In this document: positions 54,147-63,045 of the stretch, in pieces | Numbering within the stretch: position 1 is the first letter of the stretch | Layout: each line of letters begins with the position of its first letter | Assembly (NCBI GenBank): GCA_047517965.1 | Contig: JAKZRU010000006.1 | Coordinates: forward strand, 62,001-126,000 | Length of the DNA stretch: 64,000 nt | Origin: JAJDZL01 sp047517965 | Lineage (GTDB): Bacteria; Pseudomonadota; Gammaproteobacteria; Arenicellales; JAJDZL01 | Direction of reading: 5' to 3' | Position numbers and translations under genes: made by a program | The notes under the pieces: generated by a model | What the model was told of the DNA's origin: nothing | What the model saw: only the letters and a program-made list of their open reading frames with translations | Databases searched by the model: none

Positions 54147-54476
54147 ATGCTAACTAGAGTATTCAATTTAAGAATAGCCGTGAACAGTGGCGTGCTTTTT
54201 TGTGCGCTTGCATTTACCTCCAGTCATGCGATTGGCAGCGGAAGCAGTGCCGCTGTCGCTGCGGCAGCCTATCATCTTGGAAAAGAAGTCTTTCACGAAA
54301 AAGTCGTTTGTGACTCCTGCGAATTTGCCGGTTTGGTGCTGGAAACAGAAACTGTGGCAACTGTTTGGGATGATATAAAAAAAGAATTGAAACGAGACGG
54401 CAGCATCGGCAAGGACCTGTCCATCAGAGAGCGTAATGCAGTCGAAAAGTATGTAAAAAAACGATTTGTTCTTTGA
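54147..54476 (+). CDS. small exported CxxC protein, possibly cytochrome-c-like without haem
   Basis: A 109-residue protein from ATG 54147 with AAGGAG nine bases upstream. The N-terminal hydrophobic segment (VNSGVLFCALAFTSSHA) looks like a signal peptide. The mature part has one CDSC motif and a late block SIRERNAVEKYVKKRF that resembles the C-terminal helix of small c-type cytochromes. The motif lacks the following histidine, so haem attachment is not expected. An upstream ATG at 54069 is less likely. Function unknown; it is not recognisably linked to McrBC downstream. Confidence 0.65.
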   Translation: MLTRVFNLRIAVNSGVLFCALAFTSSHAIGSGSSAAVAAAAYHLGKEVFHEKVVCDSCEFAGLVLETETVATVWDDIKKELKRDGSIGKDLSIRERNAVEKYVKKRFVL

Positions 54477-54687
54477 AATTGCACGTTGAATCAATTGCGG
54501 AAGTTGCAATCGCTTCCGTCCACTCTATACTGCAACTCGGAGAAAACGTTGGCGTAGTCGAACTCAGGATGGTCAAGTGAAGTAGCGGACAGCAGTTGTT
54601 TCGACCATGAACGATGTATGGAGCTACACATCTGCACGTGGTTCGACATTGGAACTATCAATTTAACAGAATGAAGTAAAAGGAAAA

Positions 54688-56856
54688 TTGATCAGGATGA
54701 AACAAGACTACATTTGGGTGCCATGGTTTTCAGAACTGGCGCAAAAAATTTCAAAAAACGGAGAATTGTATTTGATTGAAAAATCAAAAATGGTGAATTG
54801 GATCAAAAAAGATCCCGCTTTACTTGCTTTTGAAGATAAGAATATCGACCCGTTTTCTTTCTTCTATTTCCTAGCCTCTAAAAATACGCGCCACCAGCAA
54901 AAAACAGTGTTTAGCAGCGTTCATGAAGTATTTGAGATTGAGGAGCAACGCCCAGACTGGGCAACCATTCCAACTCCTAGCCGTAGTCTCCTATTTCATA
55001 ATGGAAACGATTTTCACCCCGATTTACTATGGAGTTTATTTCGTGAAGCCGTGGATGATGAAAAAATTCTCGACCAGCAAAACTTCAGGAATGTTCTGGG
55101 GATCTCCGGGGTTGGCGTCAGCAAACTGACACAGTGTCTGTTTCTAATCAATCCAGAACGCTTCTTACCTATGGACAAACATATTATGGGGAGAGTAATG
55201 AGGTTGCTAGGACTCAATGCTAACACACTGGAAAAAGAAATAAGTTCTGAAGGTGGTTTTGAACGTTATGAGTCTATTTCTGAAGACTTCAAGAATCTTT
55301 TTCCAAATTGCGGATTCCCTGAAATCAATGTATTTCTGTATATGATTTCAAAGGAACTCGTGATCAACGCGAATTCGAAATTCTTTCAGGTTAGCAGCAA
55401 TGTTTACAACGATGAGGAAGACTGGTGGGAATTGAACGAAAATGGTTCTCAGAATGAACGTACGTTCAAGGAAAACTTTCATGTCTTTACAGGCGGACCT
55501 GGAAATGCCGCTCCTTATCCTATTGATGAGCCAGTTCGCGGGGACATTATTCTAGTTAGGAACGGGAGAACAAATGGTAGGGGAATTGGAGTTGTTGTTA
55601 AGAACGAATATTCGACTAACGGTGTTACCGATTCAGACGGCAGTTTCAATAAAAATGCTGTAATTCACGTTTGTTGGATCAACAAATCCAGTGCTGGGCT
55701 AGCAGACGGACGCATGACGGCTATTGTTGGATTTAGTAACGCCGGACCGGGAACGCTAAATGCATTTAGATTGGCTGACAGCTATAAGGGTTCTTTTGAT
55801 CTAATTGAAATACTTCAGGGAGAGAGTACTAGAGGAGACTCCTCTGTTACGCCCGGTAGCAAACCTAAACCGAAGAAGAGCAGTGTAACGCATCCTCTGA
55901 ATACAATCCTTTACGGCCCGCCAGGCACTGGAAAAACTTACGTTACATCTAAATTTTGCGTTGAAATTTGCGACGGACAGTCGGAGCGGTCAAAGGAGGA
56001 AATCCGTAGCCGCTATCGCCAACTTGTGGAAGCAGGCCGCGTTGAGTTTGTGACATTTCATCAATCTTACGGTTACGAAGAATTCGTCGAGGGGTTGCGC
56101 CCAGAAACGGGTAAGGCCGGGAGTGCTGGCTTCAGTCTTGTCCCAACTGCTGGTGTTCTCAAGCGTATAGCTGAGCGTGCGCGCGAAAATTCCGAGAAAG
56201 CTTATGTTCTCGTAATAGATGAAATCAACCGTGCGAATGTTTCAAAAGTATTGGGAGAGCTGGTTACGCTTCTGGAGGAAGACAAACGGGAAGGAGCCGA
56301 TAACGAAGTGAAATTGACTTTACCTTATTCCGAAGTTTCTTTTTCGTTACCGAGCAAGCTCCACATTCTTGGCACAATGAACACCGCGGATCGATCCATC
56401 GCTCTGCTTGATACTGCTCTGCGCCGCCGATTTGAATTCAAAGAAATGGCACCTGAACCAGAAATCCTGAGTAAAGTCAGCGAATCGACCGGAATCGACC
56501 TGCCCAAAGTTCTTGGTGCTATCAACGCGCGCCTTGAATGGCTTCTTGATCGAGATCATTTAATCGGTCACGCTTGGTTTATGGGGGCGGATGATAAAGC
56601 AGGTGTTGACCGAGTCATGCGGCACAAAATCATTCCTCTTATTGCCGAGTATTTCTATGATGATTGGAACAAAGTTCGGTCTGTACTAGGTGGCGGAGAT
56701 GAATTTGTACTTAGAGAAAGCCTCTCTGTGCCTCCAAATTTTGAGAGTCAAGGTGAAGAGCGCTATCGCTGGACAATCCGGAAGGAAATTTCAAAGGAAG
56801 CATACGATCGCTTGATCGCTGGCAAAGAACTGACCAAGGAATCGCAGTCTGAATGA
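54688..56856 (+). CDS. mcrB: McrB-like AAA+ GTPase of a type IV restriction system
   Basis: A 722-residue motor subunit. The C-terminal AAA+ domain (about 400-690) has Walker A GPPGTGKT (about 408-415), Walker B LVIDEINRAN (about 506-515) and the McrB-type nucleotide signature GTMNTADRS (about 562). The N-terminal ~400 residues are not the E. coli DNA-binding domain. A helical region (about 1-250, including LINPERFLPMDKHI) is followed by a PUA/EVE-like segment (about 280-370; PVRGDIILVRNG, GIGVVVKNEY) that may read modified bases. TTG 54688 follows AGGA; ATG 54697 is an alternative. mcrC starts 10 bases downstream. Confidence 0.9.
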   Translation: MIRMKQDYIWVPWFSELAQKISKNGELYLIEKSKMVNWIKKDPALLAFEDKNIDPFSFFYFLASKNTRHQQKTVFSSVHEVFEIEEQRPDWATIPTPSRSLLFHNGNDFHPDLLWSLFREAVDDEKILDQQNFRNVLGISGVGVSKLTQCLFLINPERFLPMDKHIMGRVMRLLGLNANTLEKEISSEGGFERYESISEDFKNLFPNCGFPEINVFLYMISKELVINANSKFFQVSSNVYNDEEDWWELNENGSQNERTFKENFHVFTGGPGNAAPYPIDEPVRGDIILVRNGRTNGRGIGVVVKNEYSTNGVTDSDGSFNKNAVIHVCWINKSSAGLADGRMTAIVGFSNAGPGTLNAFRLADSYKGSFDLIEILQGESTRGDSSVTPGSKPKPKKSSVTHPLNTILYGPPGTGKTYVTSKFCVEICDGQSERSKEEIRSRYRQLVEAGRVEFVTFHQSYGYEEFVEGLRPETGKAGSAGFSLVPTAGVLKRIAERARENSEKAYVLVIDEINRANVSKVLGELVTLLEEDKREGADNEVKLTLPYSEVSFSLPSKLHILGTMNTADRSIALLDTALRRRFEFKEMAPEPEILSKVSESTGIDLPKVLGAINARLEWLLDRDHLIGHAWFMGADDKAGVDRVMRHKIIPLIAEYFYDDWNKVRSVLGGGDEFVLRESLSVPPNFESQGEERYRWTIRKEISKEAYDRLIAGKELTKESQSE

Positions 56857-56866
56857 TTTCAACATC

Positions 56867-58114
56867 ATGAAGCTTCTGACTTGCCGAGAATGGGAACACT
56901 TGCCGGTCGGGAAGAAGAAATTGACAAAGGATGATGTTGACCAGCTACATATACATGCCGAACGCGCCGCGAGACGACTGAGCCTGCAAAAGAACGCTGT
57001 TCTATCCCGTACCAGTGGGGGTCTCCAGGCTGGCCAGGTAGTGGGTATTCTTGCCACGCCAAGCATATCTGTTGAGATACTGCCTAAAATCGATAGTGAC
57101 GACGGAAATGTCCGCAATGCACTGGTACGTATGCTTGGCGTTGTGCTGAATATTCGTGTAACCAACAGCGAACTTGCAAGTTTGAATACTCAGCGAATCG
57201 ATCTTTTGGAAATTCTTATTCGATTGTTTGCCAGCCAACTGCTTACCGCCGTGCGACGGGGGTTACCCCGCCGCTATATCACCCAAGAAGAGGAATTGCG
57301 ATTACTGCGAGGGAAGCTGAACACGATGCGTCAATTCACGCATCTCGCTGTTCGACCGGATCGCCTGGCATGTCGATTTGATGAGTTATCGGAGGATACG
57401 CCTTTAAACCGCGTATTCAAGGCAGCAGTATCATTGCTTGCTCGTCATGCAAGGTCAATCGAAAACATTCGTCTGCTTACCGAGCTTTCTGCACGTTTTG
57501 AGTTTGTAAGAACTTCACCTAACCCGCTTCAGGAATCTGTGAGGCTTGACCGGACGAATACCGCTTACCATAGTCTGCACAGTCTTGCTCGGCTTTTTCT
57601 TGGAGGAGAATGGCAGAGTACGACCGGCGGCCGTACGACGGGATTTGCTTTGCTGTTTGCCATGAACGAACTTTTTGAGGAATTCATTGGGCGAAGTCTT
57701 ATGCGCGTTCTCACACCAGAATATAAAGTGCACCTTCAACACCGCGAACACTACGCGTTGAAAGATAAAAATAGTGATAATATTTTCGCTTTGTGTCCTG
57801 ATGTGGTGATTGAGGCTGAGAATAGACCTATTGTTCTGGATACCAAGTGGAAGCGGCTCAATCCAGATAAGGCTAACCTTGATGTTGAAACATCTGATGT
57901 TTACCAAATGCTTGCTTATGCAAGAGCCTACGACAGTGCACGTTTGATTCTGCTTTATCCTATGGATGAGAAAAAGAACTTGCAACAAAGAATTTACCGC
58001 AAATGGACAGTCAATGGGACCGACTGCTCATTCGAAATTGCGGTGGTAGATGTTGGAAGGCCTGATCAAGTTCGTGAAGTTCTACACAGTATCATCCATT
58101 CCAATTGCGATTGA
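56867..58114 (+). CDS. mcrC: McrC nuclease subunit
   Basis: A 415-residue partner that joins McrB hexamers and cleaves DNA. The N-terminal part (SGGLQAGQVVGILATPSISVEILPKI) and LRGKLNTMRQF are McrC family marks. The PD-(D/E)xK site is visible near residues 309-331: CPDVVI, then VLDTKWKRL. With McrB it forms a type IV, modification-dependent restriction system active against methylated phage or foreign DNA. Confidence 0.93.
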   Translation: MKLLTCREWEHLPVGKKKLTKDDVDQLHIHAERAARRLSLQKNAVLSRTSGGLQAGQVVGILATPSISVEILPKIDSDDGNVRNALVRMLGVVLNIRVTNSELASLNTQRIDLLEILIRLFASQLLTAVRRGLPRRYITQEEELRLLRGKLNTMRQFTHLAVRPDRLACRFDELSEDTPLNRVFKAAVSLLARHARSIENIRLLTELSARFEFVRTSPNPLQESVRLDRTNTAYHSLHSLARLFLGGEWQSTTGGRTTGFALLFAMNELFEEFIGRSLMRVLTPEYKVHLQHREHYALKDKNSDNIFALCPDVVIEAENRPIVLDTKWKRLNPDKANLDVETSDVYQMLAYARAYDSARLILLYPMDEKKNLQQRIYRKWTVNGTDCSFEIAVVDVGRPDQVREVLHSIIHSNCD

Positions 58115-58362
58115 AGGTATGATTTTTGCTTTGTTACTCCCCAATGCGAATCGTCACTTCCGTACGCCTCGTTCAACAACATGCGACGCTAGTTAGTACA
58201 GCACTTTTGCGAAGATGTCATTTAGTCAAATTCCAGCAAAATTTTGCGGACACCCAGCTGACGTGATCTTAAACAAACCTTAGATTCGCCAAGTGAATTC
58301 AGTATGAGATATCCGACAATTGGAAACTTTGAATTGCACCGCAGTGTAATTGGAGACACTCC

Positions 58363-59214
58363 ATGCAGGTAGAACGGTTAACTCCAGCCATCGGCGCTGA
58401 GATCACCGGCATTGATCTATCCTCAAAACTGGACCAAGCGACCTTGGACGAAATCTATCGGACCCTGCTGGATAATTTGGTAATTTTCTTTCCAGACCAG
58501 AATCTATCCGCCGCCGAGCAACTGGAATTCGCGAAAACCTTCGGTCCCATCGATAAACCCCATGCAGTGTATCGTCATGTAGCCGGCTACCCACAGGTAA
58601 CTTTGTTGGAAAGCGATGCCAATGAAGTGCCGGGTACGGATGAATGGCACTCGGACTTGACGTTTTATCCGAATCCGCCATTTGCTGCAATTCTGCATGC
58701 TCGTGAAATTCCGCCAAATGGCGGAGATACTCTGTGGGCGAGTATGTATGCCGCATATGACGCTCTGCCCTCTTCCATGAAAACCCTGATCGAAAAACTT
58801 GAAGCCATCCACGATCCTGGCTCGTTTAAAAATCAGTTCCTAGGTGCGGAGCGTGACATCGCAGCTTTGAATGCAGCAATGAGCACGGTCGGATCTGCTG
58901 TGCATCCAATAGTCAAAATTCATCCCATGACGGGGAAAGCGTGTCTTTATGTCAATGCGTCATTCACTCGGCAAATCGTTGGCTTTACAGCGCGCGAAAG
59001 CGATCGCCTGCTACACTATCTTTATGATCACATTGACCAGCCGGATTTCCAGGTACGCCATCGATGGCGGAAAGGTGACGTGGCAATTTGGGATAATCGG
59101 GTCACGCAACACTATGCGGTAGCAGATTATTTCCCCCAACATCGACGAATGCACAGAGTAACAGTTGTCCGCGACAGTCGTGTTTCAGTTTCCAGAGACA
59201 ATTCGAAAGCGTAA
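58363..59214 (+). CDS. TauD/TfdA family 2-oxoglutarate-dependent dioxygenase
   Basis: A 283-residue Fe(II) oxygenase. The iron ligands are His96 and Asp98 (EWHSDLTF) and a distal His near residue 264 (RRMHRVTV); arginine just after it would bind 2-oxoglutarate. TPAIGAEITGIDLS is the usual N-terminus. Substrates in this family include taurine, alkylsulfates and aryloxyacids; the true one is unknown. No sulfonate transporter is adjacent. Confidence 0.9.
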   Translation: MQVERLTPAIGAEITGIDLSSKLDQATLDEIYRTLLDNLVIFFPDQNLSAAEQLEFAKTFGPIDKPHAVYRHVAGYPQVTLLESDANEVPGTDEWHSDLTFYPNPPFAAILHAREIPPNGGDTLWASMYAAYDALPSSMKTLIEKLEAIHDPGSFKNQFLGAERDIAALNAAMSTVGSAVHPIVKIHPMTGKACLYVNASFTRQIVGFTARESDRLLHYLYDHIDQPDFQVRHRWRKGDVAIWDNRVTQHYAVADYFPQHRRMHRVTVVRDSRVSVSRDNSKA

Positions 59215-59552
59215 AGCGATGCACCGATAACATCGAACGCTACGAAGTCGAATTCGATATCGGGTACAACGCTTGCAAACTACCCAAACGAATTAAACTT
59301 TCCTATCAAGGATTGTGGGAGCTCTTTAGAAAGCGATTGTTCGGCAGTTCTTTAGTTTGGAATATTGTTGAATTGACCACAATCATGGGCAGAGTAGGAA
59401 AAAATTATTATTTTTTGTTAGTTCTGACTTGATTTGATGAATTTCAAGTATACAATTCGTTTGCTTTGTTATTCTGTATCTACAGAATTGATGGTCTTCG
59501 ACAAGGTTTTTTTCTCAAAATCGGCAACTTTTATGAATCGACGTATTTCCAA
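59215..59552. other. 338-bp leader region before malyl-CoA lyase
   Basis: No gene seen. It is AT-rich near 59400 and contains TTGATT (59429-59434), a 16-base spacer and TACAAT (59451-59456), a candidate promoter for the mcl-mtkAB genes. Nothing else stands out. Confidence 0.4.
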
Positions 59553-60512
59553 ATGAGTTTTACACAACACACATCAGCACTGGTGCGATTGCAGCGAAGC
59601 GAATTGGCGGTACCGGGGTCAAGTCCTGAGCTTTTCGACAAAGCAGCAAGCTCCGAAGCCGATTTTGTTTTCCTGGACTGCGAAGACGCGGTAATCCCGG
59701 ACGACAAAGCTGCCGCTCGTAAAAATATCATTGAAGCATTGAATGACATCGATTGGAGCGGAAAAACCATCTCTGTGAGAATCAACGGACTAGATACACA
59801 ATACATGTATCGGGACGTGGTGGAAATCGTTGAACAAGCAGGAAACAATCTTGACACACTGCTGATTCCCAAGGTTGGACATCCTTCCGACGTGTACATG
59901 GTCGATTGTATGCTGTCGCAAATAGAGAGTGCGAAAGGCTTGAACAAAAAGATCGGCATTGAGTGTCTCATCGAGACTGCACTGGGAGGCGCCAACGTGA
60001 TGGTAATTGCTCAATCCAGCAAACGACTGGAGGCATTGCATTTTGGAGTTGCGGACTATGCGGCTAGCATGAGAGCGCGGACGGTAAACATCGGCGGCAC
60101 GAATCCTGACTATCAGTGTGGCAGATCTATCGGCGACCAGTGGCATGCAGCGTTAGTCAATGTGGTGACTGCCTGTCGAGCCTATGGACTTCGAGCAATT
60201 GACGGACCATTTGGAGACTTTAACGATCCGGATGGATATAGAGAAGCAGCAAAGCGCGCTGCTGTTTTGGGATATGAAGGAAAGTGGGCAATTCATCCAA
60301 GCCAAATCAAACTAGCCAATGAAATCATGTCTCCGCAAGAGGCCGAAGTGATGCGGGCACGCCGCGTTCTGGAGGCACTGGAAGCCGCCGCAGCACTCGG
60401 GAAAGGTGCTGCACAACTCGACGGAAAAATGATCGATGCCGCATCTGAGAGAATGGCGAGAAATATCGTCACACAAGCAAATTTGATAACGGAAAAATCA
60501 AGGAATGAGTAA
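59553..60512 (+). CDS. mcl: L-malyl-CoA/beta-methylmalyl-CoA lyase (HpcH/HpaI citrate-lyase family)
   Basis: A 319-residue Mg-dependent lyase that reversibly splits malyl-CoA into acetyl-CoA and glyoxylate. RSELAVPGSSPELFDKAASSE, DCEDAVIPDDKAAAR, LIPKVGHPSDVY, CLIETALGGANVM and GKWAIHPSQIKLANE follow Mcl1-type enzymes closely. ATG 59553 is used; a longer frame from 59466 adds a non-conserved, hydrophobic extension. Next to malate-CoA ligase genes, it completes the malate cleavage route. Confidence 0.92.
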   Translation: MSFTQHTSALVRLQRSELAVPGSSPELFDKAASSEADFVFLDCEDAVIPDDKAAARKNIIEALNDIDWSGKTISVRINGLDTQYMYRDVVEIVEQAGNNLDTLLIPKVGHPSDVYMVDCMLSQIESAKGLNKKIGIECLIETALGGANVMVIAQSSKRLEALHFGVADYAASMRARTVNIGGTNPDYQCGRSIGDQWHAALVNVVTACRAYGLRAIDGPFGDFNDPDGYREAAKRAAVLGYEGKWAIHPSQIKLANEIMSPQEAEVMRARRVLEALEAAAALGKGAAQLDGKMIDAASERMARNIVTQANLITEKSRNE

Positions 60513-60672
60513 ATTAACTACTTACGATTTCAGCATTTCAAAATTTCGTAGTACGTTTCGAACCGCAAGTTCGCGTGGCGTTCTCCGATCAATTGGTCTT
60601 CGCCTTTCAAATCTGCAGGAGCAACGGACAGCAGATTGTTCATTAATTCAAAATAGGGAAGTTTTTTAGAAC

Positions 60673-61857
60673 ATGGATATTCATGAGTATCAAGCGAAGG
60701 AAATTCTGTCGGAGTTTGGAATTCCGATTCCTCGTGGCGGCTTGGCATATAGCCCTGAACAAGCCGTTTATCGAGCCAATGAGATGGGCGGTGAACAATG
60801 GCTGGTCAAGGCGCAAATTCATTCCGGAGCACGCGGCAAAGCTGGTGGAATAGTAATTTGCAGCAGTAATGAAGACATTAGCAATGCCGCTGACAGTTTA
60901 CTGGGTAAAAGACTGATTACCCATCAGACTGGCAGTCAAGGGAAACTTGTTCACCGGTTGTACGTTGAAGAAGCTATTGAAATTGCAAACGAATACTACA
61001 TTGGATTCGTGCTGGACAGACAGAAGGAGCAGATTGGCGTAATCGCTTCCTCTCAAGGCGGTGTTGAAATCGAGGAAATTGCTCAATCGCAGCCCGATTC
61101 AATTGTCCGAACTACCGTTGAACCGGCAGTCGGAATGCAACCGTTTCAAGCGCGCGAAATTGCATTCCAATTGAAGATTAGCAAACCGCTTGTCAGCCAA
61201 ATGGTTACCATTCTGCTGGGCTGTTATAACGCTTTGATAGACTTGGATGCAACGATGGTGGAAATCAATCCTTTGGCCGTTACCAGCAGCGGCGGGTTGA
61301 TGGCACTGGATGCCAAAATGAGTTTTGATGATAACGCACTTTTCCGTCGACCGAACATCTCTGAGTTGCGCGACAAGTCGCAGGAAGATTTACGCGAGAT
61401 GAGAGCTGCCGATCGAGGGCTGAACTATGTCGGACTCGACGGTAACATCGGATGCATTATCAATGGCGCCGGGCTGGCAATGGCAACTATGGACATCATC
61501 AAACATGCAGGCGGAGAACCTGCAAATTTTCTCGACATTGGCGGCGGTGCATCACCAGACCGGGTTGCCAAGGCGTTCAATCTGGTATTGTCTGACGAAA
61601 AAGTCGAAACCATCGTGGTGAATATTTTCGCCGGCATTAACCGCTGCGATTGGGTCGCAGAGGGAATTATCCAAGCCGTTAGCAAGATTGATTTGAAAAT
61701 TCCATTGGTCGTAAGACTTGCAGGAACGAATGTTGAACTGGGAAGACAAATTCTGAAGGAGAGTGGACAGCCAATTCTTATGGCGGACACCTTGCAAGAG
61801 GTCGCTGAAGTGGCTGTTGCCGCCTGGAAAGAACATACAAGAAAGCAGGGAAGTTAA
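60673..61857 (+). CDS. mtkA: malate-CoA ligase (malate thiokinase) beta subunit
   Basis: A 394-residue ATP-grasp CoA ligase of the SucC family. The N-terminus MDIHEYQAKEILSEFGIPIP and VKAQIHSGARGKAGG, and VEINPLA and FVNIFAG-like VVNIFAGI motifs are typical. I call MtkA rather than SucC because of close resemblance to methylotroph MtkA at GGLAYSPEQAVYRA and because of the adjacent malyl-CoA lyase. It can also be a succinyl-CoA synthetase. Confidence 0.85.
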   Translation: MDIHEYQAKEILSEFGIPIPRGGLAYSPEQAVYRANEMGGEQWLVKAQIHSGARGKAGGIVICSSNEDISNAADSLLGKRLITHQTGSQGKLVHRLYVEEAIEIANEYYIGFVLDRQKEQIGVIASSQGGVEIEEIAQSQPDSIVRTTVEPAVGMQPFQAREIAFQLKISKPLVSQMVTILLGCYNALIDLDATMVEINPLAVTSSGGLMALDAKMSFDDNALFRRPNISELRDKSQEDLREMRAADRGLNYVGLDGNIGCIINGAGLAMATMDIIKHAGGEPANFLDIGGGASPDRVAKAFNLVLSDEKVETIVVNIFAGINRCDWVAEGIIQAVSKIDLKIPLVVRLAGTNVELGRQILKESGQPILMADTLQEVAEVAVAAWKEHTRKQGS

Positions 61858-61859
61858 GC

Positions 61860-62747
61860 ATGGCGATTTTGATCAATGAAAATACAACTGTCATCGTGCA
61901 AGGATTTACTGGACAGACGAGCATGTTTCACTCCATGGAAATGATTGAGTACGGAACCAAGATAGTCGGTGGAGTGACGCCTGGGAAAGGCGGCAGTAAA
62001 GTTCTAAATCGGCCGGTCTTCGACACCGTTAGAGAAGCAGTCAAGGCAACAGGAGCGACTGCGAGCATTTCATTTGTTCCACCGCCATTCGCTGCAGATG
62101 GAATTATGGAAGCGGCGGATGCTGGCATCAAATTCTGCGTGTGCATCACCGACGGAATTCCGGCACATGACATGATTCGCGTAAAACGTTATATGCGTCG
62201 CTACAAGGCTGCAGACAAAATGGTGCTTGCCGGTCCCAATTGCGCAGGTACTATCAGCCCTGGAAAATCCATGATGGGGATCATGCCTCCACACATCTAT
62301 ACAAAAGGAGAGGTCGGTATTATTGGCCGCTCGGGTACGTTGGGGTATGAAGCTGCATCACAGTTGAAATCAATGGGAATTGGCGTGTCCACGAGCGTTG
62401 GGATTGGCGGCGATCCAATCAATGGCAGCTCTTTCACAGATCATCTTGCGCGATTTGAAGAAGATTCCAAAACCAAAGTTGTCGTGATGATCGGTGAAAT
62501 AGGCGGACCTCAGGAATCCAATGCTGCTGTGTTTTATAGAGAGAATATGAAAACTCCTGTAGTAGGTTATATTGCTGGTTTGACTGCGCCGAAAGGACGT
62601 CGCATGGGGCATGCTGGAGCCGTTATTTCGGCTTTCGGTGAAAGTGCTTCAGAGAAAGTCGAAGTGCTGCAGGAATGCGGAGTCAAGATCGTTTCAAGTC
62701 CAGCGGAAATCGGTCAAACAGTTGCAAACGTACTGGCGAGCCTTTGA
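61860..62747 (+). CDS. mtkB: malate-CoA ligase (malate thiokinase) alpha subunit
   Basis: A 295-residue CoA-binding subunit. The phosphorylated histidine is His251 in KGRRMGHAGAVIS; GFTGQTSMFHS and GPNCAGTISPGKS are the CoA and substrate loops. Assignment to malate rather than succinate follows from the neighbouring mcl. It starts 2 bases after mtkA. Confidence 0.87.
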   Translation: MAILINENTTVIVQGFTGQTSMFHSMEMIEYGTKIVGGVTPGKGGSKVLNRPVFDTVREAVKATGATASISFVPPPFAADGIMEAADAGIKFCVCITDGIPAHDMIRVKRYMRRYKAADKMVLAGPNCAGTISPGKSMMGIMPPHIYTKGEVGIIGRSGTLGYEAASQLKSMGIGVSTSVGIGGDPINGSSFTDHLARFEEDSKTKVVVMIGEIGGPQESNAAVFYRENMKTPVVGYIAGLTAPKGRRMGHAGAVISAFGESASEKVEVLQECGVKIVSSPAEIGQTVANVLASL

Positions 62748-62847
62748 GGTAATTTGAATCCAAGAGTGCCACTCTATGCGAATATCGATCGTCAAGCATT
62801 TTTTCAGTGGGATGATGCTCAAGAATTCGTTGTAATCGTTTGCGAAC

Positions 62848-63036
62848 ACCTCCTAGGAGTGTCTGCGCGGCAGAAATTCAATCGACGGTTAGGTGGCAAT
62901 TCAGGTGGAAATTTTGCCTTAATATGACCATCAAGTGGGGTTGCTGCGCAAGTTTTGACGCTGAAAATCAGCATACGCAGGAGTTGAGAGTTCGAAAACC
63001 TCAAAAAAGTTCCTACGGCGCAGACTCCTAGGAGGT
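62848..63036. mobile_element. 189-bp inverted-repeat element, possible MITE
   Basis: The ends are near-perfect inverted repeats: ACCTCCTAGGAGTGTCTGCGC at the left matches the complement of GCGCAGACTCCTAGGAGGT at the right, apart from a two-base gap. Both ends contain the palindrome CTCCTAGGAG, which could be a duplicated target (CTAG or longer) flanking shorter repeats starting GAGTGTCTGCGC. No transposase is inside. It lies between mtkB and waaA. Confidence 0.55.
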
Positions 63037-63045
63037 AATTAGGAA

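Noticed and set aside
62840..63031. 63-codon frame inside the inverted-repeat element
   Set aside because: It runs through both repeat arms and has no ribosome site or known motif.
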